Shown here in pieces: positions 1 to 8,992 of a DNA stretch of 22,405 bases. The DNA is from an uncultured Muribaculaceae bacterium. Lineage in GTDB: Bacteria > Bacteroidota > Bacteroidia > Bacteroidales > Muribaculaceae. Under the pieces are notes generated by a model. The model was not told the DNA's origin, made no database searches, and was given only the letters and a program-made list of their open reading frames with translations. Numbering within the stretch: position 1 is the first letter of the stretch; each line of letters starts with the position of its first letter. The stretch is taken from assembly GCA_910584365.1 (NCBI GenBank), contig CAJUAF010000032.1:1-22405 (forward strand). The letters are read 5' to 3'. Made by a program: the position numbers and the translations under genes.

Positions 1-44
1 AAAAACACTCCTATTACTTACAAATCAATTAGTTAGGCAAGTTT

Positions 45-734
45 ATGGAGATACTCTACGAAGACAATCACATAATTGTGGTCAACAAGTCTCCCGGCGA
101 GATCGTCCAGGGAGACAAGACCGGAGACGAACCTCTTTCAGAGGCCGTCAAGCGATGGCTCAAAGAGAAATACAACAAACCGGGGAACGTATTCTGCGGT
201 GTGGTCCACCGGCTCGACCGCCCCGTGGGAGGCCTGGTTGTCTTCGCTAAGACATCCAAAGCGCTGACCCGTCTCAACGAAATGTTCCGGGAAGGAAAAG
301 TCCATAAGACCTACTGGGCGCTTTCGCGCAACCGGCCCGAACAACCCGAGGGAGAACTTAAAGGATATATCCGCACTGTCGAGAAAACCAATAAATCCCT
401 CTACTACTCCCAGCCGCGCGAAGGAGCAAAAGAGGCCCGACTGCGGTATCGCCTCATCGGGACCACCGACCGGTACAATCTCATAGAAGTGGAACTTCTT
501 ACGGGGCGCAAGCACCAGATACGAGTGCAGCTCTCCTCAATCGGATGCCCGATAAAAGGTGACTTAAAATATGGTGACAAGCGCTCGAATCCCGATGGCT
601 CCATCTCGCTTATAGCCCGCCACATTGAATTTATCCATCCGGTAAGCGGCAATCCCGTCTCGCTGACAGCGCCGCTTCCCCCCGATCCGATATGGCAAGC
701 CGCCGAATCATCAATCCAGACTCCAGAACAATGA
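45..734 (+). CDS. RluA-family RNA pseudouridine synthase
   Basis: Predicted cytoplasmic enzyme that isomerises uridine to pseudouridine in structured RNA (rRNA or tRNA; target not predictable here). The 229-residue protein carries the family signature HRLDRP at residues 55-60, in which Asp58 is the expected catalytic aspartate, followed by VGGLVVFAKT. The later stretch GRKHQIRVQLSSIGCPIKGD, with its RKHQIR core, is the usual C-terminal RluA motif. No S4 domain precedes the catalytic domain, so this is a short, single-domain member. The start at 45 leads directly into the conserved N-terminal segment (YEDNHIIVVNKSPG). Its stop overlaps the fmt start in an ATGA (731-734), so the two are probably translationally coupled. 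The exact paralogue cannot be assigned from sequence alone. Confidence 0.93.
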   Translation: MEILYEDNHIIVVNKSPGEIVQGDKTGDEPLSEAVKRWLKEKYNKPGNVFCGVVHRLDRPVGGLVVFAKTSKALTRLNEMFREGKVHKTYWALSRNRPEQPEGELKGYIRTVEKTNKSLYYSQPREGAKEARLRYRLIGTTDRYNLIEVELLTGRKHQIRVQLSSIGCPIKGDLKYGDKRSNPDGSISLIARHIEFIHPVSGNPVSLTAPLPPDPIWQAAESSIQTPEQ

Positions 735-1711
735 AAAAAGAAGACCTCAGAATAGTATTCCTCGGCACTCCCGAATTTGCCGTAGAGAGCCTTGACCGAC
801 TTGTGACAGAAAGCTTCAACGTCGTCGGAGTTGTCACTATGCCCGATAAACCTGCCGGACGCGGTCACAAGATGTTTCAGTCTCCGGTCAAACAGTATGC
901 GCTGGAACACGGACTCAGGCTGATGCAGCCTGTCAAACTCAAAGACCCGGCTTTCGTAGAGGAACTGCGGAGTCTTGATGCAGATCTGTTCATCGTCATA
1001 GCTTTCAGGATGCTCCCCGAAATCGTATGGCAGATGCCGCGCCTGGGCACCTTCAATCTCCATGCCTCCCTGCTCCCCCGCTACCGCGGAGCCGCACCTA
1101 TCAACTGGGCCGTCATCAACGGCGACAAAGAGACGGGCGTAACCACGTTTTTTCTCAAACATGAGATTGATACGGGAGACATCATCCAGCAGGAACGCGT
1201 GGAAATCCTCGACACCGACAATGTCGGAGATGTACATGACAAACTAATGCACCTGGGGGCATCCCTGACCGTCGACACCGTAAACCATATACTCGCCGGC
1301 GACCTCTCACCTATTCCTCAGTCGGCACTTCTCAATAATGATGCCGAACCTACGCCGGCTCCGAAAATATTCAAGGAGACCTGCCGCATCGACTGGACGC
1401 GTCCGGCCCTGGAAATCCATAATCTTGTACGCGGTCTGTCTCCCTATCCCTGCGCATGGACCGAACTGTTCACCGGAGAATCCGAGACACCCGCTTATAA
1501 TATTAAAGTCATTGAAACAGAGCTGACCGACATTCCCGGCGAAGAATCCCAGGCTCCGGGAAGCATCCGCAAAGGAAAGCACCTCGACATATTCTGCGGC
1601 GACGGCAAATGTCTGCGCGTCAAGCAGCTCCAGCCATCGGGTAAAAAGCCTATGGGAGGCAAAGACTTCCTAAACGGCATAGCAGATACCTCAACACTAT
1701 ACGCCCGGTAA
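731..1711 (+). CDS. fmt: Methionyl-tRNA formyltransferase
   Basis: Transfers a formyl group from 10-formyl-tetrahydrofolate to the amino group of initiator Met-tRNA in the cytoplasm, for translation initiation. The 326-residue product (E. coli Fmt has 315) has the N-terminal formyltransferase domain with the signature NLHASLLPRYRGAAPINWA. Asn109, His111 and Asp147 (in HEIDTGD) align with the catalytic Asn/His/Asp triad of this fold. The C-terminal part (from about residue 215, KIFKETCRIDW onward) matches the Fmt tRNA-binding domain. I chose the ATG at 731 because MKKEDLRIVFLGTPEFA is the normal N-terminus. An in-frame ATG at 692 would add 13 unconserved residues lying inside the upstream gene. 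The ATGA overlap with the pseudouridine synthase suggests an operon. Confidence 0.96.
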   Translation: MKKEDLRIVFLGTPEFAVESLDRLVTESFNVVGVVTMPDKPAGRGHKMFQSPVKQYALEHGLRLMQPVKLKDPAFVEELRSLDADLFIVIAFRMLPEIVWQMPRLGTFNLHASLLPRYRGAAPINWAVINGDKETGVTTFFLKHEIDTGDIIQQERVEILDTDNVGDVHDKLMHLGASLTVDTVNHILAGDLSPIPQSALLNNDAEPTPAPKIFKETCRIDWTRPALEIHNLVRGLSPYPCAWTELFTGESETPAYNIKVIETELTDIPGEESQAPGSIRKGKHLDIFCGDGKCLRVKQLQPSGKKPMGGKDFLNGIADTSTLYAR

Positions 1712-1730
1712 ACCAGCCATCATGACCTTA

Positions 1731-1759
1731 CTCCCGGATTGAAATTATTTTTCCGGGAG
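1731..1759. terminator. Hairpin in the fmt/rmuC convergent gap
   Basis: CTCCCGGA (1731-1738) and TCCGGGAG (1752-1759) form a perfect 8-bp stem with a 13-base A/T-rich loop. It sits between the convergent 3' ends of fmt and rmuC, and its right arm lies inside the last rmuC codons. There is no strong T-run after either arm, so a bidirectional terminator is plausible but not certain. Confidence 0.4.
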
Positions 1760-3187
1760 CTGTTTGGTGGATTTGGCTCCGAGTTCCTGAATCTTGCGGG
1801 CGGTGACAAAGACATTTCCGTTCCCTTCCGACAGACGGTTGCGCAGAGTCTGGTATGCCCGCTGGGTATTGCCTATATGCTTGTCGAGGTCATCAAACGA
1901 TTCCATGACGCCGACAAATTTGTCGAGCATACGGCCCGACAGCCTGGCGATTTCCTCCACGTTACGGTTGACCGCATCCTGTTTCCACAGCTGGCGAAGC
2001 ATCCTGAGTACGGAAATCAGTTGCGTGGGAGACACAAGCAGCACCCGCTTGTCATACGCCTCCTGCCATAGAGCCGGCTCTATCTGCATGGCCGCTATAT
2101 AGGCTGCTTCATTGGGGACGAACATCATAACGAAGTCCATCCTCTTCTTGCCGATAAGGTCCTGATAATTCTTGCGGGCCAATTCGTTGATGTGGCTTTT
2201 GACTGACGCCAGATGGCGTCCTGCGGCTTCCGAGCGACGCGAACCGTCGGGGTCATCGGGGTCATCCGCCAGGTTAACATAATCTATGAACGCCGTAAGC
2301 GAGACCTTAGAGTCAATCACCAGGCAACGGTCATCGGGATAGTAAATCACGACATCAGCCCTCAGCGAACGGCCATCGTTGCTTTCCAGCTTCGTCCCGT
2401 CGACATCGCGCGTCACCTGCATATCGAAATGCACCCCTTTCTGCAAACCTGACTTCTCCAGCAACTGTTCGAGAATCATTTCCCCCCAGTCACCCTGCAT
2501 CTTGGAATCGGCTCGGAGAGCCCGGGTGAGGTCGCGCGCTTCCCGGCCGATTGTGCGGTTCAGTTCCAGGAGGTCGCGTATCTCTTTCTGAAGCGAGAAC
2601 CTCTCGCGCGATTCATTATTATACGCGTCTCCGACGGCCTTGCGGAAACTCTCGATATTCTCTTTAAGAGGATTCAGCAGATCATTTATTTTCTGAGACG
2701 ACGCATCATTGAACCTCCGGGTATTGGCCTCAAGGATTTCATTGGCAAGATTCTTGAAACGCTCTTCCTGCTGGCGGAGCAGGACCTCGGTCTGACGGCG
2801 GCTCTCTGCCAGCTGGGTATCTTTTGCTTCAAGCTGGCGCGTGGCAGCCTCCAGCTTCGCCTCGGCGGCGGCCAGACGGGCTGAGACTCCCGAAAGCTCA
2901 CCTCTGAGTTCGTTCTCCCGGCGCGAAGCCGACTCCCTGATGGATGTCTCGCGCTGGACGGCATCTTCGCGCATCGCCGCTTCCCGGCGAACAGTCTCAT
3001 TCTGGAACGCGGCATACTGCTGCTGAAGGCTTTCTGCCCTTGCGGCAAACTGACGCCCTGTCTCTCTCTCATGCTCCAGTTCGCCACGTACATTATCAGC
3101 CGTCCGGACATATTCTTTCTGACGGAGAAACAGCGCCACGCAAAGGGCCGCTAACAAAGTCACAGCTATAATAAGTATTATAATCAT
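1745..3187 (-). CDS. rmuC: DNA recombination protein RmuC homologue
   Basis: RmuC-family protein of 480 residues. In E. coli, RmuC limits recombination at short inverted repeats and has a predicted nuclease-like core; its biochemical activity is poorly defined. An N-terminal hydrophobic segment (residues 1-20) probably anchors it in the inner membrane. Residues about 28-150 are a long heptad-rich coiled coil, rich in Arg, Glu, Ala and Gln. The conserved RmuC domain follows, with recognisable blocks QGDWGEMILEQLLEKSGL, DVVIYYPDDRCLVIDSKVSL and KRMDFVMMFVPNEAAYIAA. The gene is convergent with fmt and divergent from the metal-efflux operon, so it is probably a single-gene unit. A TAnnTTTG-type box lies upstream on the minus strand (3251-3258). 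Confidence 0.93.
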   Translation of the reverse strand: MIIILIIAVTLLAALCVALFLRQKEYVRTADNVRGELEHERETGRQFAARAESLQQQYAAFQNETVRREAAMREDAVQRETSIRESASRRENELRGELSGVSARLAAAEAKLEAATRQLEAKDTQLAESRRQTEVLLRQQEERFKNLANEILEANTRRFNDASSQKINDLLNPLKENIESFRKAVGDAYNNESRERFSLQKEIRDLLELNRTIGREARDLTRALRADSKMQGDWGEMILEQLLEKSGLQKGVHFDMQVTRDVDGTKLESNDGRSLRADVVIYYPDDRCLVIDSKVSLTAFIDYVNLADDPDDPDGSRRSEAAGRHLASVKSHINELARKNYQDLIGKKRMDFVMMFVPNEAAYIAAMQIEPALWQEAYDKRVLLVSPTQLISVLRMLRQLWKQDAVNRNVEEIARLSGRMLDKFVGVMESFDDLDKHIGNTQRAYQTLRNRLSEGNGNVFVTARKIQELGAKSTKQLPEK

Positions 3188-3250
3188 TTTTTCAAACAGT
3201 TTTTATGGATTCAGGACATAACAATACAACATTACTCCCGAATTCGTCAA

Positions 3251-3258
3251 CAAATTTA
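3251..3258 (-). promoter_or_regulatory. Putative -7 promoter box for rmuC
   Basis: On the minus strand this reads TAAATTTG, matching the Bacteroidetes -7 consensus TAnnTTTG, about 64 bases upstream of the rmuC ATG. No clear -33 TTTG was found at the expected spacing, so the call rests on the -7 box and its position in a divergent intergenic region. Confidence 0.4.
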
Positions 3259-3283
3259 CTCATAATTTTCCAGATTTTTTGTC

Positions 3284-3291
3284 TACCTTTG
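3284..3291 (+). promoter_or_regulatory. Putative -7 promoter box of the metal-efflux operon
   Basis: TACCTTTG matches the Bacteroidetes primary sigma -7 consensus TAnnTTTG exactly. It is followed by GCAAAATAAA and then a leader of roughly 85 bases before the adaptor ATG at 3385. A -33 TTTG at normal spacing is not evident. The box lies 25 bases from the divergent rmuC box, so one bound regulator could affect both. Confidence 0.55.
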
Positions 3292-3384
3292 CAAAATAAA
3301 TAACGACATTTCAAACAATCGGAACGCGGACACAGCTCCAGGCATATTTCCGCAGATATAATGTACTAATCTTAACAGCCTCTT

Positions 3385-4563
3385 ATGAGAATAAGGAACA
3401 TATATAAAGGTCTGACTTTACTGGCATTGGGAATCACGATAGCCTCATGCGGCCACCATGAAGGGGACGGTCACAATCACTCGGCGGATTCCCCGGAAAA
3501 GGAAAAAATCCAGGCGGAAGAAAACGAAGACGGACATTCCGACGAAGGACTTATCATTCTGAACCACGAACAGCTGGAACAGCTTGGCATAAAGGCTGAA
3601 GAAGTCTCGCCCGGTTCATTCTCCGAGGTCATCAAGGTCTCAGGCGAGATAACCGCACGCCCCGGGGCCGAAGGGATTGTCGCTGCACGCCAGGGAGGTA
3701 TCGTAAAACTCGCTTCGGGAATTGCTGAAGGCGTATCGGTTAATGCCGGGCGCACCGTCGCCACCGTCACCGCCCGCGGCATGGCCGGCGGAGACCCCAA
3801 CGAGGCAGCGAGAATAGCCTACGCCGCGGCCAAACGGGAGGTAGACCGCATGACCCCGCTCCATAACGAGGGAATTATCACCACCCGCGACTACAACGCC
3901 GCTCTCCAGCAGATGGAACAGGCCCGCGCTACCCTCGGCGCCGCGTCCTCCGGAAGCGGCTCGGCAGCCACCGCCCCGGTCAGTGGCGTAATATCTTCCC
4001 TGAACGTGGTGGACGGACAATATGTCGAGGCCGGACAGGCCATCGCCACGATAAGCTCCAACCGCGCACTGGTCCTTAGAGCCGATCTTCCGGAAAATTC
4101 TGCCCGTATGCTCGCCGGTATCTCAGGAGCGCGGTTCCGCCCCTCATATTCCGATGAAGTCATTGACATAACGGCCGAAGGTGGTTCTCTGATGGCTCAG
4201 CCTACCGCAGCGAGCGCCCGGGGCGGTTACATACCGGTCTATTTCACTATCCCCGACAATGCGGGGTCCCTTATCGGCGGCTCCTATTGCGAAGTCTACC
4301 TTATGGGAAATACACGGGAGGGAGTGATTTCCGTCCCCGAGGGTGCCGTAAGCGAGCAGCAGGGAGAATATTTCGTATATACGGAACATCTCCCCGGCCA
4401 CTACGAGAAACAGCCTGTGAAAATCGGCATGACCGACGGACGGCGCCGGGAGATTCTCTCCGGTCTATCCGCCGGAGACAAGGTCGTGACCGAAGGTATG
4501 ACATTCGTGCGCCTGGCCGAGACATCGGGCGTGGTTCCCGAAGGACACAGCCACAGCCATTGA
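3385..4563 (+). CDS. RND efflux periplasmic adaptor lipoprotein (CusB/CzcB-type)
   Basis: Membrane-fusion protein expected to bridge an inner-membrane RND pump and an outer-membrane channel. The 392-residue product begins with a lipoprotein signal peptide ending in ASCG, with Cys22 as the predicted lipidated residue. Just after it comes a His/Asp/Glu-rich segment (residues 23-53, HHEGDGHNHS at 24-33), and the protein ends in EGHSHSH. Both are plausible metal-binding tails. The body has the usual barrel-sandwich halves (around residues 75-125 and 195-225) flanking a short alpha-hairpin (about 130-190), then beta-barrel and membrane-proximal domains. It is first in a three-gene operon with the pump and a TolC-like protein. 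Metal efflux is well supported by the CusA/CzcA-type pump next to it; the specific ion (Cu/Ag versus Zn/Co/Cd/Ni) is not determined. Confidence 0.92.
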   Translation: MRIRNIYKGLTLLALGITIASCGHHEGDGHNHSADSPEKEKIQAEENEDGHSDEGLIILNHEQLEQLGIKAEEVSPGSFSEVIKVSGEITARPGAEGIVAARQGGIVKLASGIAEGVSVNAGRTVATVTARGMAGGDPNEAARIAYAAAKREVDRMTPLHNEGIITTRDYNAALQQMEQARATLGAASSGSGSAATAPVSGVISSLNVVDGQYVEAGQAIATISSNRALVLRADLPENSARMLAGISGARFRPSYSDEVIDITAEGGSLMAQPTAASARGGYIPVYFTIPDNAGSLIGGSYCEVYLMGNTREGVISVPEGAVSEQQGEYFVYTEHLPGHYEKQPVKIGMTDGRRREILSGLSAGDKVVTEGMTFVRLAETSGVVPEGHSHSH

Positions 4564-4592
4564 TTTCCTAAGTAACTGTTAGCCGGATAAAG

Positions 4593-7500
4593 ATGCTCAA
4601 CAAGATAATTCGTTTTTCGCTTCTGAACCGCGTCATCGTACTGATTCTGACGGGGATAATAATCGTGGCGGGTTGCGTTGTGCTGACCCGTTCCGAAATA
4701 GACATTTTTCCGGACCTGAACGCTCCGACGGTAGTTGTGATGACCGAAGCACCCGGGCTGGCTCCCGAGGAGGTAGAGAAGCTGGTGACTTTCCCGGTGG
4801 AGAGCGCGATGACGGGCTCCAACGGTGTGCGCCGCACGCGCTCGGCGAGTTCCACGGGATTCTCAGTAGTCTGGGTGGAATTCGACTGGGGAACAGATAT
4901 CTACCGCGCCCGTCAGACCGTCAGCGAACGGCTCACCACGCTGGGTGACGCGCTCCCCTCCGGGGTAGGAGCGCCGATGATGGGTCCGCAGTCATCCATC
5001 CTCGGCGAAATCATGATTATCGGACTTACTCCTGACAGCACATCGGTGCTGGACGTCCGGAAAATCGTCGACCGCGAAATAAGCAGACGCCTGCTGGCTA
5101 CCCCAGGAGTAGCGCAGGTGTCGGTAATCGGCGGCGAGGAGCGGGAGATGCAGGTACTTCTTTCCCCCGAAAAGATGAGGGCCCGCAATGTGCGACTCTC
5201 CGACCTGCTGGAAGCTCTGGAGGGTGGAAATGACAACGCAGCGGGAAGCGTGATGTATGCCCACGGAAACGAATACCTCGTCAAAGGCGTTGTCAACTCA
5301 ACCTCACCGGCCGAAATCGGTAATCTTGCCATACCCGCCGAAGACGGCACGACAGTGCGCCTGGCCGACATCGCCCGCATATCGTTCGGCGGGAAATCCC
5401 CGAAAATCGGTACGGCGTCGGTCAAAGGAAAGGAATCGGTAATCATCACTGTCACCAAACAGCCCGGCACGGGAACGATCGAACTCACCGACCTCCTCGA
5501 CAAGGAGATAACCGAGATGAAATCCCAGCTTCCCGCCGATGTAACCGTGTCGGCCGACATTTTCCGCCAGGCAGATTTCATCTCAAATTCCATCAGCAAC
5601 CTCCAGGCATCGCTGCTCGAGGGTGCGCTGATGGTCATCATCGTGCTGTTCTTCTTTCTGATGAATCTGAGGACCACGCTGATTTCCCTGATAGCTCTCC
5701 CCCTGTCGATCATCATCTCGGTTATCATCCTGAGGGCGATGGGCGTCACCATCAATACGATGAGCCTCGGAGGCATAGCAATCGCCATAGGCTCGCTTGT
5801 GGATGACGCGATAGTCGATGTGGAGAATGTCTACAAGCGTCTGCGCGAGAACTTCCGGCTGCCCCCCGAAGAAAGGCGCCCGACAATAAAAGTCGTTTAC
5901 GAAGCCTCGAAGGAAGTAAGAAAACCGATATTCAACTCGTCGCTGATAATCATAGCCAGTTTCCTGCCTCTGTTTTTCCTGACGGGCATGGAGGGGAGAA
6001 TGCTGATTCCCCTGGGAGTGGCCTTCATAGTGGCGCTGGCGGCCTCTACGGTCGTTGCGCTGACGGTGACTCCGGTACTCTGTTCCTACCTGCTCGGCAC
6101 CGGCAAAGAAGCCGCGGAACTTTCCCGCGAGCCGAAACTGACCGTAAAGATGAAACAAGGTTACGGCCGTGCCCTCCAGTGGTGTCTCCGTCATCCGAAA
6201 GGGGTATTGGGGACAGTCGGACTGCTGTTCCTTATCTCCGTCGGTCTGTTTTTCACTCTGGGACGCAGTTTCCTGCCGAACTTCAACGAAGGCTCGCTGA
6301 CCATCAACGTCTCCACCCTTCCGGGCATATCTCTCGAAGAGAGCGACCGGGTCGGACGCCTGGCCGAAAATATCATCCTTTCGGTGCCGGAGATAAAGAC
6401 CGTAGCCCGAAAGACCGGACGCGCCGAACTTGACGAACACTCGCTGGGCGTCAACGTTTCGGAAATCGAGGCGCCATATACTCTCGACGGACGTTCCCGC
6501 CAGGAGATGGTCAACGAACTGCGCCACAAGCTGGCTGTCATCCCGGGCGCCAGCATAGAAATCGGGCAGCCGATCTCCCATCGTATCGACGCTATGCTCT
6601 CTGGTACCGAAGCCCAGATAGCTATCAAACTGTTCGGACCGGACCTCAACCGGCTTTACGCCACGGGAAAGACCATCAGGGAAGTTGCCGGAAAAGTTCC
6701 GGGAGTCACGGATATCAATATCGAGCAGCAGATAGAGCGTCCGCAGATAGAAATCATACCGCGCCGCGAGATGCTGGCCCGTTACGGGGTTCCGATGAAC
6801 GAATTTTCCGCCATGATTGACGTGGCACTGGCCGGTAAATCCGTTTCGACTGTCTACGAAGACGGATATCCGGCCGATCTTACCGTAAAGTTCGAACAGC
6901 CGGAAAGTTTCTCGGCTGATGCTTTGGGGCGTCTGCCGATAGACACCCGGATGGGGAAAGTGCCCCTGGGCCATGTCGCCGACATTGTCTCGGCCACAGG
7001 TCCCAACACCATCAACCGCGAGAACGGCAACCGGCGTCTCGTAATTTCCGCGAACGTCGACGGCCGCGACCTTCGGGGAACTGTAAACGAAATCAGCAGG
7101 CGGGTGCAGAAGGAAGTAACTTTGCCGACGGGCTATCATGTGCAGTATAGCGGACAGTTCGAGAGCGAGGCTTCGGCATCGAGAACATTGGCGCTGACCT
7201 CGGTGCTGGCGCTGGTGATTATTTTCCTGCTTCTCTACGGAGAATTCCATGATTTGCGCCAGTCGCTTGTCATCCTTATAAATATGCCCCTGGCTATGAT
7301 CGGAGGTGTGCTGATTCTGGTAATCACCGGCGGAGAACTCAATATCCCGGCCATTATCGGATTCATATCTCTGCTGGGAATATCGACCCGCAACGGTATG
7401 CTGCTGATATCGCGGTACAACCACCTGAAAGAGGAGGGAGAGGGACTCGAAGAGCGGATACGCTCCGGCTCCGTGGACCGTCTGCTCCCTATCATCATGA

Positions 7501-7715
7501 CAGCGCTCACCTCGGCGCTGGCGCTTATTCCCCTGGCGTTGCGCGGGCATGAACCCGGCAATGAAATCCAGAGTCCCCTGGCAATCGTTATTCTCGGAGG
7601 ACTTATTTCCTCGACTGCGCTGAATATCTTCGTAGTGCCTATTCTCTACCGAATCATTTCCCGTAAAAGAACATCCCGAAACGCCTCCGAAGCAAAAGAG
7701 GCAGTTAATATATGA
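4593..7715 (+). CDS. Heavy-metal efflux RND transporter, CusA/CzcA family
   Basis: Proton-driven inner-membrane pump of 1040 residues, normal length for the HME-RND family. TM1 lies near residues 13-31, followed by the first large periplasmic loop. TM2-TM6 start near residue 340, and a second periplasmic loop begins near 560. The TM4 motif GSLVDDAIVDVENVYKRL places acidic residues at Asp404, Asp405, Asp409 and Glu411; acidic residues at this site relay protons in CusA and CzcA. The segment SLGGIAIAIG just before it is typical of the CusA-like branch. The gene lies 29 bases after the adaptor, and its stop overlaps the next start in ATGA (7712-7715). Codon use matches the neighbouring core genes. 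The family is near certain; the substrate ion is not. Confidence 0.96.
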   Translation: MLNKIIRFSLLNRVIVLILTGIIIVAGCVVLTRSEIDIFPDLNAPTVVVMTEAPGLAPEEVEKLVTFPVESAMTGSNGVRRTRSASSTGFSVVWVEFDWGTDIYRARQTVSERLTTLGDALPSGVGAPMMGPQSSILGEIMIIGLTPDSTSVLDVRKIVDREISRRLLATPGVAQVSVIGGEEREMQVLLSPEKMRARNVRLSDLLEALEGGNDNAAGSVMYAHGNEYLVKGVVNSTSPAEIGNLAIPAEDGTTVRLADIARISFGGKSPKIGTASVKGKESVIITVTKQPGTGTIELTDLLDKEITEMKSQLPADVTVSADIFRQADFISNSISNLQASLLEGALMVIIVLFFFLMNLRTTLISLIALPLSIIISVIILRAMGVTINTMSLGGIAIAIGSLVDDAIVDVENVYKRLRENFRLPPEERRPTIKVVYEASKEVRKPIFNSSLIIIASFLPLFFLTGMEGRMLIPLGVAFIVALAASTVVALTVTPVLCSYLLGTGKEAAELSREPKLTVKMKQGYGRALQWCLRHPKGVLGTVGLLFLISVGLFFTLGRSFLPNFNEGSLTINVSTLPGISLEESDRVGRLAENIILSVPEIKTVARKTGRAELDEHSLGVNVSEIEAPYTLDGRSRQEMVNELRHKLAVIPGASIEIGQPISHRIDAMLSGTEAQIAIKLFGPDLNRLYATGKTIREVAGKVPGVTDINIEQQIERPQIEIIPRREMLARYGVPMNEFSAMIDVALAGKSVSTVYEDGYPADLTVKFEQPESFSADALGRLPIDTRMGKVPLGHVADIVSATGPNTINRENGNRRLVISANVDGRDLRGTVNEISRRVQKEVTLPTGYHVQYSGQFESEASASRTLALTSVLALVIIFLLLYGEFHDLRQSLVILINMPLAMIGGVLILVITGGELNIPAIIGFISLLGISTRNGMLLISRYNHLKEEGEGLEERIRSGSVDRLLPIIMTALTSALALIPLALRGHEPGNEIQSPLAIVILGGLISSTALNIFVVPILYRIISRKRTSRNASEAKEAVNI

Positions 7716-8929
7716 CTCACATGATGAAACTTTCCCCGATATCAAATATCAGACACTGCGTCCTGGCCGTTGCCGGACTCTTCTGCTTTCCGACTATGGC
7801 CCAGACCGGCTACCAGACGCTGACGGAACGGCTGGCGACAGCCTCGACAGCTCCGGATGCCGTAACATGGGGCGTAAAAGCCGAGAAGGAAGCGCTCCGG
7901 GCTGAAATAATACCGTCCGATCCCGAGGTTGAATTCGAATATCTGTGGCCCGGAAAGGGGGGCGAGGCCAACAGATGGTCTGCCGGGATCAGTCAGGAAC
8001 TTCCCAATTTCGCGAAAAACGCAGCCACCCGGAAAGTAATCGCGGCCCTGGATTCACTGGAATCGCTCCGACGGGAAGCGGCCCTGACCGACGCACGGCT
8101 CGACGCGGAGAACCGACTGCTTGCCATAATAGCCGCCAGAAAGGACGCTGAACTCATCAGGCAGCTGTCCGAAGGGTTCGACAAGCTGGAGCAGACCTAC
8201 CGGAAAGCCTGGGAAAAGGGGGAGGTCAGCATTCTGGACCTCAACAAAATCAGGATTGAGCAGGCTCGTGCGGCCGCGTCGCTGGAAGAAGCGGAGGGGA
8301 CGCTACGGGCCTTGGTGGATGAGACGGTGGCCGTTTCGCGCGGAGCGCTTACCGCCGCCGAACTCGAAGGTCTGACAGATTATCCGGCCAGGGCGTTGCA
8401 GACCATCGAAAGATACCGGGAACTGCTTGCCTGTTCTCCGCAGATAGGTGTGCTTGATGCATCAAGCGCGGTAGCGGATCTGAAGCTCCGACTGGCCGGT
8501 AAAGAACGTTTTCCCGGGCTGACACTCGGATACGTACACGCGTTTGAAGAAGGGAGCCATTTCAACGGTTTTTCGGCATCGCTGTCGCTTCCGGTATTCT
8601 CCCGCAACGCCGTAAAGGCAACGGCTCAGGCCGAACTGTTCTCGCAGACGGCAGAAAATATCGCAGCCCGTGCGTCAATGGAGGCGTCTCTTGATTCCGA
8701 CTATGCCAAAGCCCAGTCGCTCAAGCGTAAACTTGACCGGCTCGGCCCGGTAATCGACACAACCGACAACCTGCGGCTGCTGCGGATGGCCCTTGACGGC
8801 GGTGAGCTTTCCCTGCTCGAATATCTTCAGGAATCCAATTATTTCATAGAGGCTATACGGGAATATAACGCCGCATCATACGGCTACGCCTGCGCTCTTG
8901 CGTCGCTTGACCGTTATTCCATGCGCTAA
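7712..8929 (+). CDS. TolC-family outer-membrane efflux protein (CusC/CzcC-like)
   Basis: Outer-membrane channel component that would complete the tripartite metal efflux pump. The 405-residue product has a signal peptide (hydrophobic core about residues 16-28, cleavage plausible near TMAQ) and long amphipathic helices rich in Ala, Glu, Arg and Leu, as in the TolC fold. The repeated-half layout is visible: QTLTERLATAST at the start, KGEVSILDLNKIRIEQARAA mid-protein, and GGELSLLEYLQESNYFIEAI near the end. It is slightly shorter than typical family members but shows no break. ATG codons at 7712, 7721 and 7724 are all possible; 7712 overlaps the pump stop and is preferred for coupling, while the 7724 start gives the tidiest signal peptide (MKLSPIS). 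It is last in the operon; no clear terminator was found before the convergent methyltransferase gene. Confidence 0.9.
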   Translation: MTHMMKLSPISNIRHCVLAVAGLFCFPTMAQTGYQTLTERLATASTAPDAVTWGVKAEKEALRAEIIPSDPEVEFEYLWPGKGGEANRWSAGISQELPNFAKNAATRKVIAALDSLESLRREAALTDARLDAENRLLAIIAARKDAELIRQLSEGFDKLEQTYRKAWEKGEVSILDLNKIRIEQARAAASLEEAEGTLRALVDETVAVSRGALTAAELEGLTDYPARALQTIERYRELLACSPQIGVLDASSAVADLKLRLAGKERFPGLTLGYVHAFEEGSHFNGFSASLSLPVFSRNAVKATAQAELFSQTAENIAARASMEASLDSDYAKAQSLKRKLDRLGPVIDTTDNLRLLRMALDGGELSLLEYLQESNYFIEAIREYNAASYGYACALASLDRYSMR

Positions 8930-8992
8930 AGGAGTGCCCGGAGGTCCTTGCCGGATTCCCAGGGTAAATTTTCCCGTCTGATATGGTGCGGG

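Noticed and set aside
692..730. Upstream ATG for fmt
   Set aside because: Adds 13 residues inside the preceding gene with no family similarity; the ATGA overlap at 731 is the natural start.
404..1237. 277-residue minus-strand open frame opposite the pseudouridine synthase and fmt
   Set aside because: It spans two well-supported plus-strand genes and has no family resemblance.
5583..7745. 720-residue minus-strand open frame opposite the RND pump gene
   Set aside because: It lies opposite a clear family gene, its translation is low-complexity and hydrophilic with no recognisable domain, and it follows from the codon bias of the plus strand.
8930..8992. Search for a terminator between the efflux operon and the methyltransferase gene
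   Set aside because: Only 3-5-bp pairings were found; none is convincing, so no terminator was annotated.
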